In this document: in pieces, positions 34,262 through 43,048 of the stretch | Layout: each line of letters opens with the position of its first letter | Numbering within the stretch: position 1 is the first letter of the stretch | Origin: CAYVRJ01 sp964453645 | Lineage (GTDB): Bacteria > Bacillota > Clostridia > Christensenellales > JAWKQI01 | Length of the DNA stretch: 64,000 nucleotides | Direction of reading: 5' to 3' | Assembly (NCBI GenBank): GCA_964453645.1 | Contig: CAYVRJ010000007.1 | Coordinates: 76,900-140,899, forward strand | Notes under the pieces: model-generated | Databases searched by the model: none | Told to the model about the DNA's origin: nothing | The model's input: only the letters and a program-made list of their open reading frames with translations | Translations under genes and position numbers: made by a program

Positions 34262-35770
34262 ATGAACAGTGTTCTTAAACTGGAGAACATAACCAAGGTT
34301 TTCCCCGGTGTTAAGGCCTTAAACCGAGTCCACTTCGACTTGGCCGAAGGCGAAATCCATGCCCTCATGGGTGAAAATGGTGCCGGCAAATCAACTTTCA
34401 TTAAAGTCATCACAGGTGTCAACATCCCTGAAGAAGGGGAAATTTTCTTAAATGGCGAAAAAATTGTATTTACAAAACCCTTGGATGCAACGAAAAAAGG
34501 CATTGCTGCCATTTATCAACACGTAACCAGCTATCCCGAACTCACGGTCACCGAAAACATTTTTATCGGCCACGAGGTGACGGGCAAGGGGGGGAAGCTC
34601 AATTGGAAGTATATGCACAACCGCACCAAGGAGTTACTCTTACTGGTTGGCTCGGACATTGAACCAACCACCGAAATGGGAAGCTTGAGCGTAGCCCAGC
34701 AGCAGATGGTGGAAATTGCAAAGGCGCTGTCTTTAGATGCAAACATCATCATTATGGACGAACCCACCGCAGCACTCACCGTTCGGGAAACAGCCGAACT
34801 CTACAACATTTGCAGAAAACTCAAAGAAAACAAAAAGTCCATCATTTTTATTTCCCATAGATTGGAAGATATTTACGAGCTGGCAGACCGGACCACTGTA
34901 TTTCGGGATGGCAACTATATTGGCACGTGGGAAACGACTTCCCTGGATAAAAATGTGCTCATCGAAGCCATGGTGGGCAGAGAGATTGTCTCCCTGTTCC
35001 CCGAAAAAACGGCTGCCATCGGAGAAGAAGTGCTCAGAGTAGAAAATTTCTCCAGAGTGGGTTATTTTAAGGACGTGAGTTTTTCCTTGCGCAAGGGGGA
35101 GATTCTGGCCCTCACCGGCCTGGTTGGCTCGGGCAGAACGGAACTTGCCGAGGCAATTTATGCGGTGGCAGACCACTACGAGGGTAAACTGTTCATCGAG
35201 GGTAAGGAAGCTACAATTAAGAACCCATCGGATGCAGTGAAGAAGGGTATCGGTTACTTGCCAGAGGATCGGCAGAAACAGGGTTTGGTGCTCAAAATGT
35301 CCATCGGGGACAACATCGTACTCTCCGAACTCTCAAAATATACGAATTTTATCGGCCAGATCGACAAAAACAAGGCATTAGAAGAAGCCAATAAATTGGC
35401 ACTGCTGCTCACAGTAAAGGCAAACGATGCATTTGAACTGACCGAATCCTTATCGGGGGGCAACCAACAAAAGGTGGTCATCGCCAAAATGCTCAACTCC
35501 GATTTAAAAGTGCTCATCATGGACGAGCCCACTAAGGGTATCGACGTGGCAGCCAAGAGTGCCATCTATGGCATTATGAACGATTTGGCAGCCAAGGGTT
35601 ACGGCATAATTATGATCTCGTCCGAAATGGAAGAGGTGCTGGGTATGGCGGACACAGTGGTTGTCATGCACAACGGAAGGGTGACCGGCCAGTTTAACAG
35701 CCGTCCCTTCTCGTCTCAGACGCTCCTAAGAGCATTTATGTCCATCGGTGAGGAGGAGCAAAAATCATGA
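34262..35770 (+). CDS. Sugar ABC transporter ATP-binding protein (RbsA/RhaT type)
   Basis: A 502-residue protein with two fused nucleotide-binding domains. Domain 1 has Walker A GENGAGKST, signature LSVAQQQ and Walker B IIMDEPTAAL. Domain 2 has the degenerate Walker A GLVGSGRTE, signature LSGGNQQK and Walker B LIMDEPTKGID. This is the standard carbohydrate-uptake-2 family arrangement. It energises uptake through the two permeases that follow, and it overlaps the first of them by 4 bases. Confidence 0.94.
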   Translation: MNSVLKLENITKVFPGVKALNRVHFDLAEGEIHALMGENGAGKSTFIKVITGVNIPEEGEIFLNGEKIVFTKPLDATKKGIAAIYQHVTSYPELTVTENIFIGHEVTGKGGKLNWKYMHNRTKELLLLVGSDIEPTTEMGSLSVAQQQMVEIAKALSLDANIIIMDEPTAALTVRETAELYNICRKLKENKKSIIFISHRLEDIYELADRTTVFRDGNYIGTWETTSLDKNVLIEAMVGREIVSLFPEKTAAIGEEVLRVENFSRVGYFKDVSFSLRKGEILALTGLVGSGRTELAEAIYAVADHYEGKLFIEGKEATIKNPSDAVKKGIGYLPEDRQKQGLVLKMSIGDNIVLSELSKYTNFIGQIDKNKALEEANKLALLLTVKANDAFELTESLSGGNQQKVVIAKMLNSDLKVLIMDEPTKGIDVAAKSAIYGIMNDLAAKGYGIIMISSEMEEVLGMADTVVVMHNGRVTGQFNSRPFSSQTLLRAFMSIGEEEQKS

Positions 35771-36756
35771 AGACTAAATTCCGTTTTTCTAAATATAGAG
35801 AATTCATTCTTTTGGCCATCATCGTCATTATGTCGCTGCTCATTCAAGTGGGCAACAGCAACTGGCTGACTTTAACAAACATGTTGGACGTGCTCACAGA
35901 TACGTCCATCCTCGTTATGCTCTCCTTTGGTATGATGCTGGTCATCGTGTCTGGGGGCATCGACTTATCCGTTGCAGCCATACTGTCCTTTACATGCATG
36001 CTTGCCCCAGCTATTATGCTGGATTACCCCGGCACATCAGCCTTGGTTGCAACCGCAATTGCCGTGTTGTGCGGCGGTGCCATGGGGCTTGTGAACGGAC
36101 TGCTCATCGCCAAGGGAAAATTAATCCCCATCATCGCCACACTGGGTATGATGAACATCTATCGTGGGTTAAACATTATTCTCATCGACAAATACGGCGG
36201 TTGGATCACCTCCTCCCAAATGCCCCAAGAGTTTATGGATCTGTCCCGCGTTTCTTTCCTTGGCATTCACATCTACATTTGGTTTATGTTAGCCATGCTG
36301 GGTTTCTTCCTATATCTCATGAAGCAGACCAAGTTCGGCAGACGAGTGTATGCCGTTGGTTCCAACGCAGATGCAGTGCGCATCTCGGGCGTGGACGGTT
36401 CGGCCATTCAACTGTGGGTATATACCATCATCGGGTTGATCGCTGGCTTTTGTGGCCCTCTGTGGGCGGGACGGTATTCCTTTGCACAGGGTGATTCGGC
36501 CATGGGGTTTGAAATGTTTGTCATTGCCTCCTGCGTCATCGGCGGCGTGAGCGTGAACGGCGGCATCGGCAAGGTGTTGGGGGTGTTCATGGGCGCACTG
36601 CTCATCGGCATCATTAAGAACGCTCTGCCCATGCTCATGGTTTCCCAGTTCTGGCAATTGGCATTGCAGGGGGTTATCATTCTTGCGGCTGTCATACTCA
36701 ACGCCATGGTGCTTAGGCGCTCCCGGGGTAATATCCTGAAGGAAAGGAAGATTTAA
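35767..36756 (+). CDS. Sugar ABC transporter permease 1 (RbsC-like)
   Basis: A 329-residue integral membrane protein with 8-10 hydrophobic segments. It carries the family signature around VIVSGGIDLSVAAILS and the EAA-like cytoplasmic loop KFGRRVYAVGSNADAVRISG. It forms a heterodimeric channel with the permease that starts 3 bases after its stop. Confidence 0.93.
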   Translation: MKTKFRFSKYREFILLAIIVIMSLLIQVGNSNWLTLTNMLDVLTDTSILVMLSFGMMLVIVSGGIDLSVAAILSFTCMLAPAIMLDYPGTSALVATAIAVLCGGAMGLVNGLLIAKGKLIPIIATLGMMNIYRGLNIILIDKYGGWITSSQMPQEFMDLSRVSFLGIHIYIWFMLAMLGFFLYLMKQTKFGRRVYAVGSNADAVRISGVDGSAIQLWVYTIIGLIAGFCGPLWAGRYSFAQGDSAMGFEMFVIASCVIGGVSVNGGIGKVLGVFMGALLIGIIKNALPMLMVSQFWQLALQGVIILAAVILNAMVLRRSRGNILKERKI

Positions 36757-36758
36757 CA

Positions 36759-37799
36759 ATGAATAAACGTGAAGATAGATTTACAACACTGAAGCCGGAC
36801 TTTTCCCTCAAACGTTTCTTCTTTCGCTGGGAGTGGATGTTGGTGCTGGTGATTGTCATCGTGATCATCATCAACGGATCGCTGTCCAGCAAGAATTACA
36901 CCTTGGGCACTGTGCTGGACTCCTTTAAAATGTATTTGGACAAGAGCTTTTTGGTGTTCTCCATGGCCTTTGTCATACTGATCGGCGGAATCGATATTTC
37001 GGTGGCATCCACCATCGCTCTGTCGGGCACCGTCATGGGCGTTGCATACGTCTCGGGTGTGCCTATGATTCCCGCCATGGTGCTCTGTTTGCTCACGGGT
37101 CTCATTTGTGGCATGATCAACGGGTGGCTCATCACCAAGTTTAAAGAGTTGGCCCCTATGATCTTAACCCTGGGCACCCTGTCCCTGTTCCGGGGTACAG
37201 CGTGGATCGTCCTGGAAGATCAGAGTGCGGGGGGATTCCCCGACTGGTACTATCAGGTGTCCAACGGCACTGCCTTTACCATTGGCGACGTGAACGTGCC
37301 CACTATATTGATTTGCTTTTTAGTTTGTGTTGTGATATTCTGTTATGTGTTGCACAAGACATCATTTGGAAAAAAACTGTACATCATTGGGTACAACGCA
37401 GAAGCGGCAAGGTATTCCACCATCAAGGTGGAGCGGATCAAGTTTATTGTATACACCCTGTCTGGACTGATGGCGGCTGTATCTGCAATCTTCTTGACCT
37501 CCCGCATCTCCACTGTTCGCCCCAACATTGCCCAGAACTACGAATTGGAAGTCATTGCAATTGTGGTGCTCGGCGGATTTAAGACCAGTGGCGGCGTGGG
37601 AAATATGCTGGGACCGTCTTTGGCTATGATTCTCATTGCACTCATTCGCTTCGGCTTGGGCCGGGTGGGTGTGCGCCCCGAGATCATACTGGTTATCGTT
37701 GGAGCTTTGCTTATTATCTCCATTCTCCTGCCCAATATTGTTTCGATGGTATCAAACAAGAAAAAGAGCAGGCTGGTGGAAGCTAAGCAGCTTAAATAA
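36759..37799 (+). CDS. Sugar ABC transporter permease 2 (RbsC-like)
   Basis: A 346-residue integral membrane protein with VILIGGIDISVASTIALSG and the cytoplasmic loop SFGKKLYIIGYNAEAARYS. It is paralogous to the preceding permease. Having two different permeases is typical of RhaPQ, LsrCD and similar systems. Thirty-three bases separate it from the binding-protein gene. Confidence 0.93.
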   Translation: MNKREDRFTTLKPDFSLKRFFFRWEWMLVLVIVIVIIINGSLSSKNYTLGTVLDSFKMYLDKSFLVFSMAFVILIGGIDISVASTIALSGTVMGVAYVSGVPMIPAMVLCLLTGLICGMINGWLITKFKELAPMILTLGTLSLFRGTAWIVLEDQSAGGFPDWYYQVSNGTAFTIGDVNVPTILICFLVCVVIFCYVLHKTSFGKKLYIIGYNAEAARYSTIKVERIKFIVYTLSGLMAAVSAIFLTSRISTVRPNIAQNYELEVIAIVVLGGFKTSGGVGNMLGPSLAMILIALIRFGLGRVGVRPEIILVIVGALLIISILLPNIVSMVSNKKKSRLVEAKQLK

Positions 37800-37832
37800 C
37801 AGCCGTTTACGGCAAATTCAAGGAGGAAAAAC

Positions 37833-38936
37833 ATGAAAAAGTTAGTAGCTATTCTGATGGCACTGGTTATGGCAATTGCTCTGTTCGCATGCGCTCCTGC
37901 TGCACCCGCAGAACCCGTAGCTCCCGCTGAGCCCGCTGCACCTGCAGAACCCGCAGCTCCCGCAGAACCCGCTGCACCCGCAGAACCCGCAGCTCCCGCT
38001 GAGCCCGCTGCACAGGAGTTCAAGGTTGGTGTTGTTGTTAAGGGAACAGGTAACCCCTTCTTCGATGCTTCCGGTTCCGGTTTTGGAAAAGCTTGCGAAG
38101 AACTGGGCATGAAGTTCGACCAGAGAGGCCCCACAGATTCTACTGCTGAAGGTCAGATCGAAATCATCAACAACTTCATCGCTGAAGGCGTTGACGCAAT
38201 CGTAGTAACAGCAAACGATCCAGACGCTCTGGCTCCCGCTTTAAAAGACGCTATGTCCAAGGGAATCAAAGTTGTTAGCTGGGATAGTGACGTTGCAACC
38301 GATGCAAGAACACTGTTTGTTAACCCCGCAGATACTTTCTCCGTTGGCGCAGACCAGATTAAAGCTGCTGCTGAATTGATGGGCGGCGAAGGCGATATCG
38401 CAATCTTAAGTGCTGCTGCAACAGCAACCAACCAAAACGCTTGGATCGAAGCAATGAAAGAAACCCTCAAACAGCCCGAATACTCCAAGATGAAACTGGT
38501 TGCAACCGTATACGGCGACGACAAACCCGACAAGAGCTATCAGGAAACACAGGGTCTGTTAAAAACATATCCGAACGTGAAGTGCATCATCGCACCCACA
38601 TCCGTTGGTATCGCTGCTGCCGGCAAAGCTATCACCGATCAAAATGCAATCGGCAAAGTGTTCATCACTGGTTTAGGACTTCCTTCCGAAATGTCTCCCT
38701 ATATTAAGAACGACGCTGCTCCTATCGTAATGCTGTGGAACCCCGTTGATCTGGGATACGTTTCTGCATACACAACCTATGCACTGCTGTCTGGCGCAAC
38801 AACTGGTAAAGTTGGCGAAACATTCAGCGTTGGCGCACAGGGCGAAAGAACTGTTGGCGAAAAAGGCTTTGTAAAACTGGGCGATCTGTTCAGATTCACA
38901 AAGGACAACGTAGACGAATTCGCAAAAATCTTCTAA
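37833..38936 (+). CDS. Sugar-binding lipoprotein (RhaS/LsrB-like)
   Basis: A 367-residue protein with signal peptide and lipobox LFAC (Cys20). A Pro/Ala/Glu linker with several tandem PAEPAA units (about 21-62) precedes a periplasmic-binding-protein type I domain. The sequence KGTGNPFFDASGSGFGKACE, the region with ANDPDALAPALKDA, and ATNQNAWIEAMK resemble the rhamnose-binding RhaS and the AI-2-binding LsrB groups. Ligand not proven. It is the last gene of the transporter operon, followed by a terminator. Confidence 0.9.
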   Translation: MKKLVAILMALVMAIALFACAPAAPAEPVAPAEPAAPAEPAAPAEPAAPAEPAAPAEPAAQEFKVGVVVKGTGNPFFDASGSGFGKACEELGMKFDQRGPTDSTAEGQIEIINNFIAEGVDAIVVTANDPDALAPALKDAMSKGIKVVSWDSDVATDARTLFVNPADTFSVGADQIKAAAELMGGEGDIAILSAAATATNQNAWIEAMKETLKQPEYSKMKLVATVYGDDKPDKSYQETQGLLKTYPNVKCIIAPTSVGIAAAGKAITDQNAIGKVFITGLGLPSEMSPYIKNDAAPIVMLWNPVDLGYVSAYTTYALLSGATTGKVGETFSVGAQGERTVGEKGFVKLGDLFRFTKDNVDEFAKIF

Positions 38937-38952
38937 TTTAAGTATATGAAGG

Positions 38953-38977
38953 GGGGGAGTACATCCTCCCCTTTTTA
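38953..38977 (+). terminator. Terminator of the transporter operon
   Basis: GGGGAG (38954-38959) pairs with CTCCCC (38966-38971), followed by five T. It lies 17 bases after the binding-protein stop. Confidence 0.8.
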
Positions 38978-39018
38978 TAACAATTTCCATACACACAACA
39001 ATTCATACCGATTCCCTA

Positions 39019-39047
39019 TTGACAATACTTATTTAATACAGTACAAT
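39019..39047 (+). promoter_or_regulatory. Promoter of the catabolic operon
   Basis: Perfect TTGACA (39019-39024), a 17-base spacer and TACAAT (39042-39047). The predicted start is near 39054, followed by two operator-like elements. Confidence 0.75.
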
Positions 39048-39050
39048 TAG

Positions 39051-39097
39051 TTTATCGTTAAACCTATTGAAACAACGGCAAGTTAAACGTTAAACCC
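39051..39097. promoter_or_regulatory. Operator candidates of the catabolic operon
   Basis: AAGTTAAACGTTAAACCC (39080-39097) matches the palindrome upstream of the transporter operon (34061-34078) at most positions. A partial copy, TTTATCGTTAAACC, lies at about 39051-39064. Both sit at or just downstream of the predicted transcription start, where a repressor would block RNA polymerase. Confidence 0.5.
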
Positions 39098-39131
39098 AAA
39101 ACCACAGTAGTGTAAGGGAGAAGATGTTCAC

Positions 39132-39887
39132 ATGACACACTTTAAATTTTTAGGTTTTTCCACTTTTTTAATAACAACCGACGAGGGTCTCAACGTTTTG
39201 ATCGATCCATATATGGATGAATCGCCAAAATGCCCCGTCAAGACAAAAGATCTTCCCAAAATAGACTTAATCCTTGTGAGCCACGGAGCTTTTGACCACA
39301 TGCAGGACACCGCAAAGATTGCAAAACGAGACGGTTGTAAGATCATTTGCGGGGGAGAGGTGATGCAAAAGCTGCTGGACGAGGGTGTGGATCAAAAGCA
39401 GATCACCCAAACTGTGTGGGGGCTAACCGTTTTAGAGTGCGGAGTGACCGTTCGCCCGGTGGTGAGCATGCACCGCTCCTCGGTGCGGCTGTCAAACGGA
39501 ATTGCACTGGACGGCTTCGCCCTTGGGTTTATGATTTACATGCCCGACGGCACAAGGATTTATAACGCCAGCGATACAGCACTTTTTTCGGATATGAAAC
39601 TGATCGGTGAATTATACAAGCCACAGGTTGGACTAATCAACGTCACAATTGAAAACTGCTTTGACTTCCTCCCCGAATTCTTAACAGGTGAGATGGACCC
39701 TTACGAGGCTGCACTTGCATGCCAGTGGCTGAACTTAGAATACGCTGTGGCTTGTCATTACACCGACATCAACAACAAGGATATCACTGAATTTGTGGAT
39801 CATCTGAATAAAATGAAAAATAAAGAGGGTAACCCCAAACCCGTTGTTCTCGACTTGGGTCAAACCTTCACCTACCCTGTTCAATAA
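39132..39887 (+). CDS. Metallo-beta-lactamase-fold hydrolase (UlaG-like)
   Basis: A 251-residue cytoplasmic protein of the MBL superfamily. Expected metal motifs are partly altered: SHGAFDHMQDT replaces HxHxDH (Ser in place of the first His of the motif, then His, Asp and His). Further candidate ligands are in VVSMHRSS, ASDTALFSDM and CHYTD. UlaG-type enzymes open lactones, so a lactonase or other ring or C-C hydrolase step is plausible; the reaction is not established. First gene of the catabolic operon. An upstream ATG at 39124 is closed by a stop after three codons. Confidence 0.8.
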   Translation: MTHFKFLGFSTFLITTDEGLNVLIDPYMDESPKCPVKTKDLPKIDLILVSHGAFDHMQDTAKIAKRDGCKIICGGEVMQKLLDEGVDQKQITQTVWGLTVLECGVTVRPVVSMHRSSVRLSNGIALDGFALGFMIYMPDGTRIYNASDTALFSDMKLIGELYKPQVGLINVTIENCFDFLPEFLTGEMDPYEAALACQWLNLEYAVACHYTDINNKDITEFVDHLNKMKNKEGNPKPVVLDLGQTFTYPVQ

Positions 39888-39908
39888 TAAATTGAGGAGA
39901 ATAAACCA

Positions 39909-40802
39909 ATGAGCAAAACAGGATTTATCGGTCTTGGAATCATGGGTAAACCCATGGCAAAAAATTTGTTAAAGGCGGGACACTCCCTGTTGGTCTACGA
40001 TATCGTTGCAAAAAATGTGGACGATGTGGTGAGTGCAGGTGCAACTGCTGCCAAGGACATAGCACAGGTTGCTTCCGAGTGTGATGTAATCGTCACCATG
40101 CTGCCCAACAGCCCCCACGTGTTGGAAGTGGTGCTTCAGGAAAACGGCATTCTTGCAAACGCCAAGAGCGGAACAATCATTGTGGATATGAGCAGCATTT
40201 CCCCCATTGCATCCCAAGAGATTGCAGAGAAGTGTGCGGCAAAGGGAGTGATTTATCTGGATGCACCCGTATCCGGCGGAGAACCCAAGGCAATCGATGG
40301 CACCCTGGCAATTATGGTGGGGGGAGACGAGACTGCCTTTGAAAAGGTGAAACCCCTGCTACTCAACATGGGCGCCAGTGCGGTGCTGGTGGGCAAGAGC
40401 GGAAGCGGAAACGTGTGTAAGCTCAGCAACCAAATCATCGTTGCCCTGAACATCTCGGCCATGAGCGAAGCGATGGTGTTGGCTGCCAAGTGTGGCGTGG
40501 ACTGCGAAAAGGTGTTTGATGCCATTAAAGGAGGCCTTGCGGGTTCCACTGTACTAGGCGCAAAGATGCCCATGGTGTTAGACGGCAACTTCAACCCCGG
40601 ATTTAGAATAGAGCTGCACATCAAAGATTTACAAAACGCATTGGATGCAGCCCATACCGTGGGTTCCCCCATCCCCCTCACTGCCGAGGTCATGGAAATT
40701 ATGCAGGGGTTAAAGGTTGCGGGTAAGGCGACCAACGACCACTGCGGCATTATCGAGCACTATGAAAAATTGGCAGATGTCAAAGTGCGCAAAAACAAGT
40801 AA
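39909..40802 (+). CDS. Beta-hydroxyacid dehydrogenase (3-hydroxyisobutyrate/tartronate semialdehyde reductase family)
   Basis: A 297-residue NAD(P)-dependent oxidoreductase. The N-terminal Rossmann motif is GLGIMGKPMAKNL, the substrate-binding motif is DAPVSGGEPKA and the catalytic lysine region is GSGNVCKLSNQ. It reversibly oxidises a beta-hydroxy acid to a semialdehyde or keto acid. The gene starts after GAGGAG, 21 bases from the hydrolase gene. Substrate in this operon unknown. Confidence 0.9.
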   Translation: MSKTGFIGLGIMGKPMAKNLLKAGHSLLVYDIVAKNVDDVVSAGATAAKDIAQVASECDVIVTMLPNSPHVLEVVLQENGILANAKSGTIIVDMSSISPIASQEIAEKCAAKGVIYLDAPVSGGEPKAIDGTLAIMVGGDETAFEKVKPLLLNMGASAVLVGKSGSGNVCKLSNQIIVALNISAMSEAMVLAAKCGVDCEKVFDAIKGGLAGSTVLGAKMPMVLDGNFNPGFRIELHIKDLQNALDAAHTVGSPIPLTAEVMEIMQGLKVAGKATNDHCGIIEHYEKLADVKVRKNK

Positions 40803-40815
40803 GAGGTAGAATGTG

Positions 40816-41856
40816 ATGGATAAAAAAGAATTTTTTAAGCAAGCCATACCCTGCTTGACGGACTTAAAAGCTCCCAAGGGTTTGGATTTAGAAACCCAAA
40901 AGAACATGTTTCGCACCATGTGTGTCATCCGTGAGTTCGACACACAGGTGAGAAGTTTGTGGATGAAAAACGAAATTTACGGCCTAGCCCACTCCTACGT
41001 TGCGGCCGAAGCCATTGCTGTGGGTGCGTGCACAGCCCTTAACCGGGACGACTACATCACCTCCACCCACCGGGGCCACGGGCACACCATTGCAAAGGGT
41101 GCCAACGTGCGGGCTATGATGGCGGAGCTGCACGGCAAGTTCGAGGGGCTCAACCGGGGTAAGGGTGGTTCCATGCACATCGCCGATGTGGATATCGGCA
41201 TGTTGGGTGCCACGGGAATCGTGGGCAGTGGCATGCCCATTGCGCTTGGTTCGGCTATATCTGCCAATGTGCTCAAGAACAAGAAAGTAACCATTTGTTT
41301 CCACGGGGACGGGGGCACCAACCAAGGCGTGTGGCACGAAACCTTAAACATGGCTGCCGCATGGAATCTGCCCGCCATCTTCTTAATCGAGAACAACCAA
41401 CACGCCATTGCAACCGACCTTTGCGCCATCTCCAAGGAGACCAACCTGTACAAACGTGCAGTGGGTTACGGCATCGAAGGGGTGCAGGTGGATGGATTTA
41501 ACGTATTTGAAGTATATAAAGCTGTTGAAAAAGCGGTGAAGAAGGCGCGGAACGGCGAAGGCCCAACCTTAATCGAAGCCAGATTTATGCGCATTCTCGG
41601 GCACTTCGTGGCGGACGATCAGTGGTATCGCAACGTTGAGGAGGCAGAAATGTTCTGGGAAATCTGCCCCATCAAGCGCATGAGGGACTATTTTGTGGAT
41701 AACAAGCTGTTAAAGGCCGAAGAGGTGGATGCCATCCAAAACGATGCCATTGCAGAAGTTGCGGATGCCATCGATTACGCACAAAACAAGTGCACCGAAC
41801 CGCCTCTGAATACCCTCTACGACGATATCTATGCCAACGGCGAAATCATTGTTTAA
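40816..41856 (+). CDS. TPP-dependent dehydrogenase E1 alpha subunit (acetoin/2-oxoacid type)
   Basis: A 346-residue E1 alpha. The thiamine-diphosphate-binding motif GDGGTNQG ending in ENN (GDGGTNQGVWHETLNMAAAW and on to LIENN) is intact. THRGHGHTIAKG and NRGKGGSMHI are typical of AcoA/PdhA. The ATG is preferred to a GTG one codon earlier. With E1 beta it decarboxylates or cleaves the substrate and acylates the E2 lipoyl group. Acetoin-type versus 2-oxoacid-type cannot be decided by eye. Confidence 0.92.
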   Translation: MDKKEFFKQAIPCLTDLKAPKGLDLETQKNMFRTMCVIREFDTQVRSLWMKNEIYGLAHSYVAAEAIAVGACTALNRDDYITSTHRGHGHTIAKGANVRAMMAELHGKFEGLNRGKGGSMHIADVDIGMLGATGIVGSGMPIALGSAISANVLKNKKVTICFHGDGGTNQGVWHETLNMAAAWNLPAIFLIENNQHAIATDLCAISKETNLYKRAVGYGIEGVQVDGFNVFEVYKAVEKAVKKARNGEGPTLIEARFMRILGHFVADDQWYRNVEEAEMFWEICPIKRMRDYFVDNKLLKAEEVDAIQNDAIAEVADAIDYAQNKCTEPPLNTLYDDIYANGEIIV

Positions 41857-41871
41857 GGAGAGTTTAGTATA

Positions 41872-42864
41872 ATGGCTATTATAACTGTGAGAGAGGCGTT
41901 AAACGCAGCCTTTAAAGAAGAAATGGCAAAAGACCCAACGGTGATCACCATGGGATGTGATATTGGAAACAGGGGTGGACCCTTTGGAATTACCATGGAT
42001 TTATTAAAAATGTTTGGCAAGGATCGGGTGATCGACACACCCATCTCCGAACCGGGGTTTGTTGGTGCGGGCGTTGGTGCAGCCGCAACGGGGCTTCGCC
42101 CGGTGGTGGAAGTGCTCTACTCCGACTGGATCACGCTTGGGATGGATCAACTGGTGAACATGGCTGCAAAAATGCGCTATATGTTTGGCGGTAAAGTGAA
42201 TATGCCCCTGGTGGTGCGTGCACCCTTTGGCATGGGCGGCGGTGTTGCCGCACAGCACAGCCAATCCTTTGAAGCGTGGTTCAACCACGTTCCGGGATTT
42301 AAAGTGGTTGCCCCCATCGAACCTTATGACGTTAAGGGAATGTTAAAAGCTGCAATTCGGGACGACAACCCCGTTATATTCTTTGAACACAAGCGTAGTT
42401 ATGGCATTAAGGGTGAAGTGCCCGACGGTGCGGAAGGGGAGAACTACACCGTTCCCTTTGGCAAAGCGGCCATTCGCCGGGAGGGCAGCGATGTGACCAT
42501 TGTTGCCTATTCCATGATGGCCATCCGCGCCAAGACAGCCGCCGAAGAGCTGGCGAAAGAGGGGATTTCCTGCGAAGTCATCGACTTGCGCTCCCTGATG
42601 CCCTTGGATTACGAGACAGTGATGAATTCCGTGGGTAAGACGGGCAGAGTGGTTGTGTGTCAAGAGGCAAACCTAAGAGGTGGATTGGCTTCAGATATCG
42701 TGGCCGAAATCATCGACCGTGGGTTTGATTTGTTGGACGCTCCTCCCGTGAGAGTGGGTGGTCTGAACGTACCCACGCCCTACAACAAGTATTTGGAAGA
42801 ACTTTGTATACCCGGTGAGCAAAAGATCATCGATGCAGTGCGTAAAGTATTGTCGGACATGTAA
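41872..42864 (+). CDS. TPP-dependent dehydrogenase E1 beta subunit
   Basis: A 330-residue transketolase-like subunit with DTPISEPGFVGAGVGAAATG, the YSDWITLGMDQLVNMAAK region and a C-terminal transketolase domain with VVVCQEANLRGG. It pairs with the E1 alpha gene 15 bases upstream. It is followed by a 184-base gap with a triplicated unit before E2. Confidence 0.93.
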   Translation: MAIITVREALNAAFKEEMAKDPTVITMGCDIGNRGGPFGITMDLLKMFGKDRVIDTPISEPGFVGAGVGAAATGLRPVVEVLYSDWITLGMDQLVNMAAKMRYMFGGKVNMPLVVRAPFGMGGGVAAQHSQSFEAWFNHVPGFKVVAPIEPYDVKGMLKAAIRDDNPVIFFEHKRSYGIKGEVPDGAEGENYTVPFGKAAIRREGSDVTIVAYSMMAIRAKTAAEELAKEGISCEVIDLRSLMPLDYETVMNSVGKTGRVVVCQEANLRGGLASDIVAEIIDRGFDLLDAPPVRVGGLNVPTPYNKYLEELCIPGEQKIIDAVRKVLSDM

Positions 42865-42869
42865 GGTTT

Positions 42870-43045
42870 TTCGTAAAAGTATGTTTAATGACTATTTGTG
42901 CCGTAAGTGAAACGGCAGAATGGAATTTTTCGTAAAAGCTTGTTAATGACTATTTATGCCGTAAGTGAAACGGCAGAATGGAGTTTAGCGTGAAAGTTTG
43001 TTTAATGACTATTTGTGCCGAAAGTGTAACGGCAGAATGGAGTTT
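42870..43045 (+). repeat. Three tandem 58-59 bp units between E1 beta and E2
   Basis: Units at about 42870-42928, 42929-42986 and 42987-43045. Each has TAATGACTATTTGTGCCG or a one-base variant, a small stem-loop (TGCCGTaagtgaaACGGCA in copies 1 and 2) and the block CGGCAGAATGGA plus a GGAG- or GGAA-like ribosome-binding sequence. Only the last copy is placed in front of a start codon. Confidence 0.9.
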
Positions 43046-43048
43046 AAT

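Noticed and set aside
37538..38134. Minus-strand frame with Ala-Gly-Ser repeats (198 codons)
   Set aside because: It is the complement of the PAEPAA repeat of the binding-protein gene; no start signal.
42870..43045. Possible mini CRISPR array
   Set aside because: The three units are contiguous with no unique spacers and lie between E1 beta and E2; there are no cas genes.
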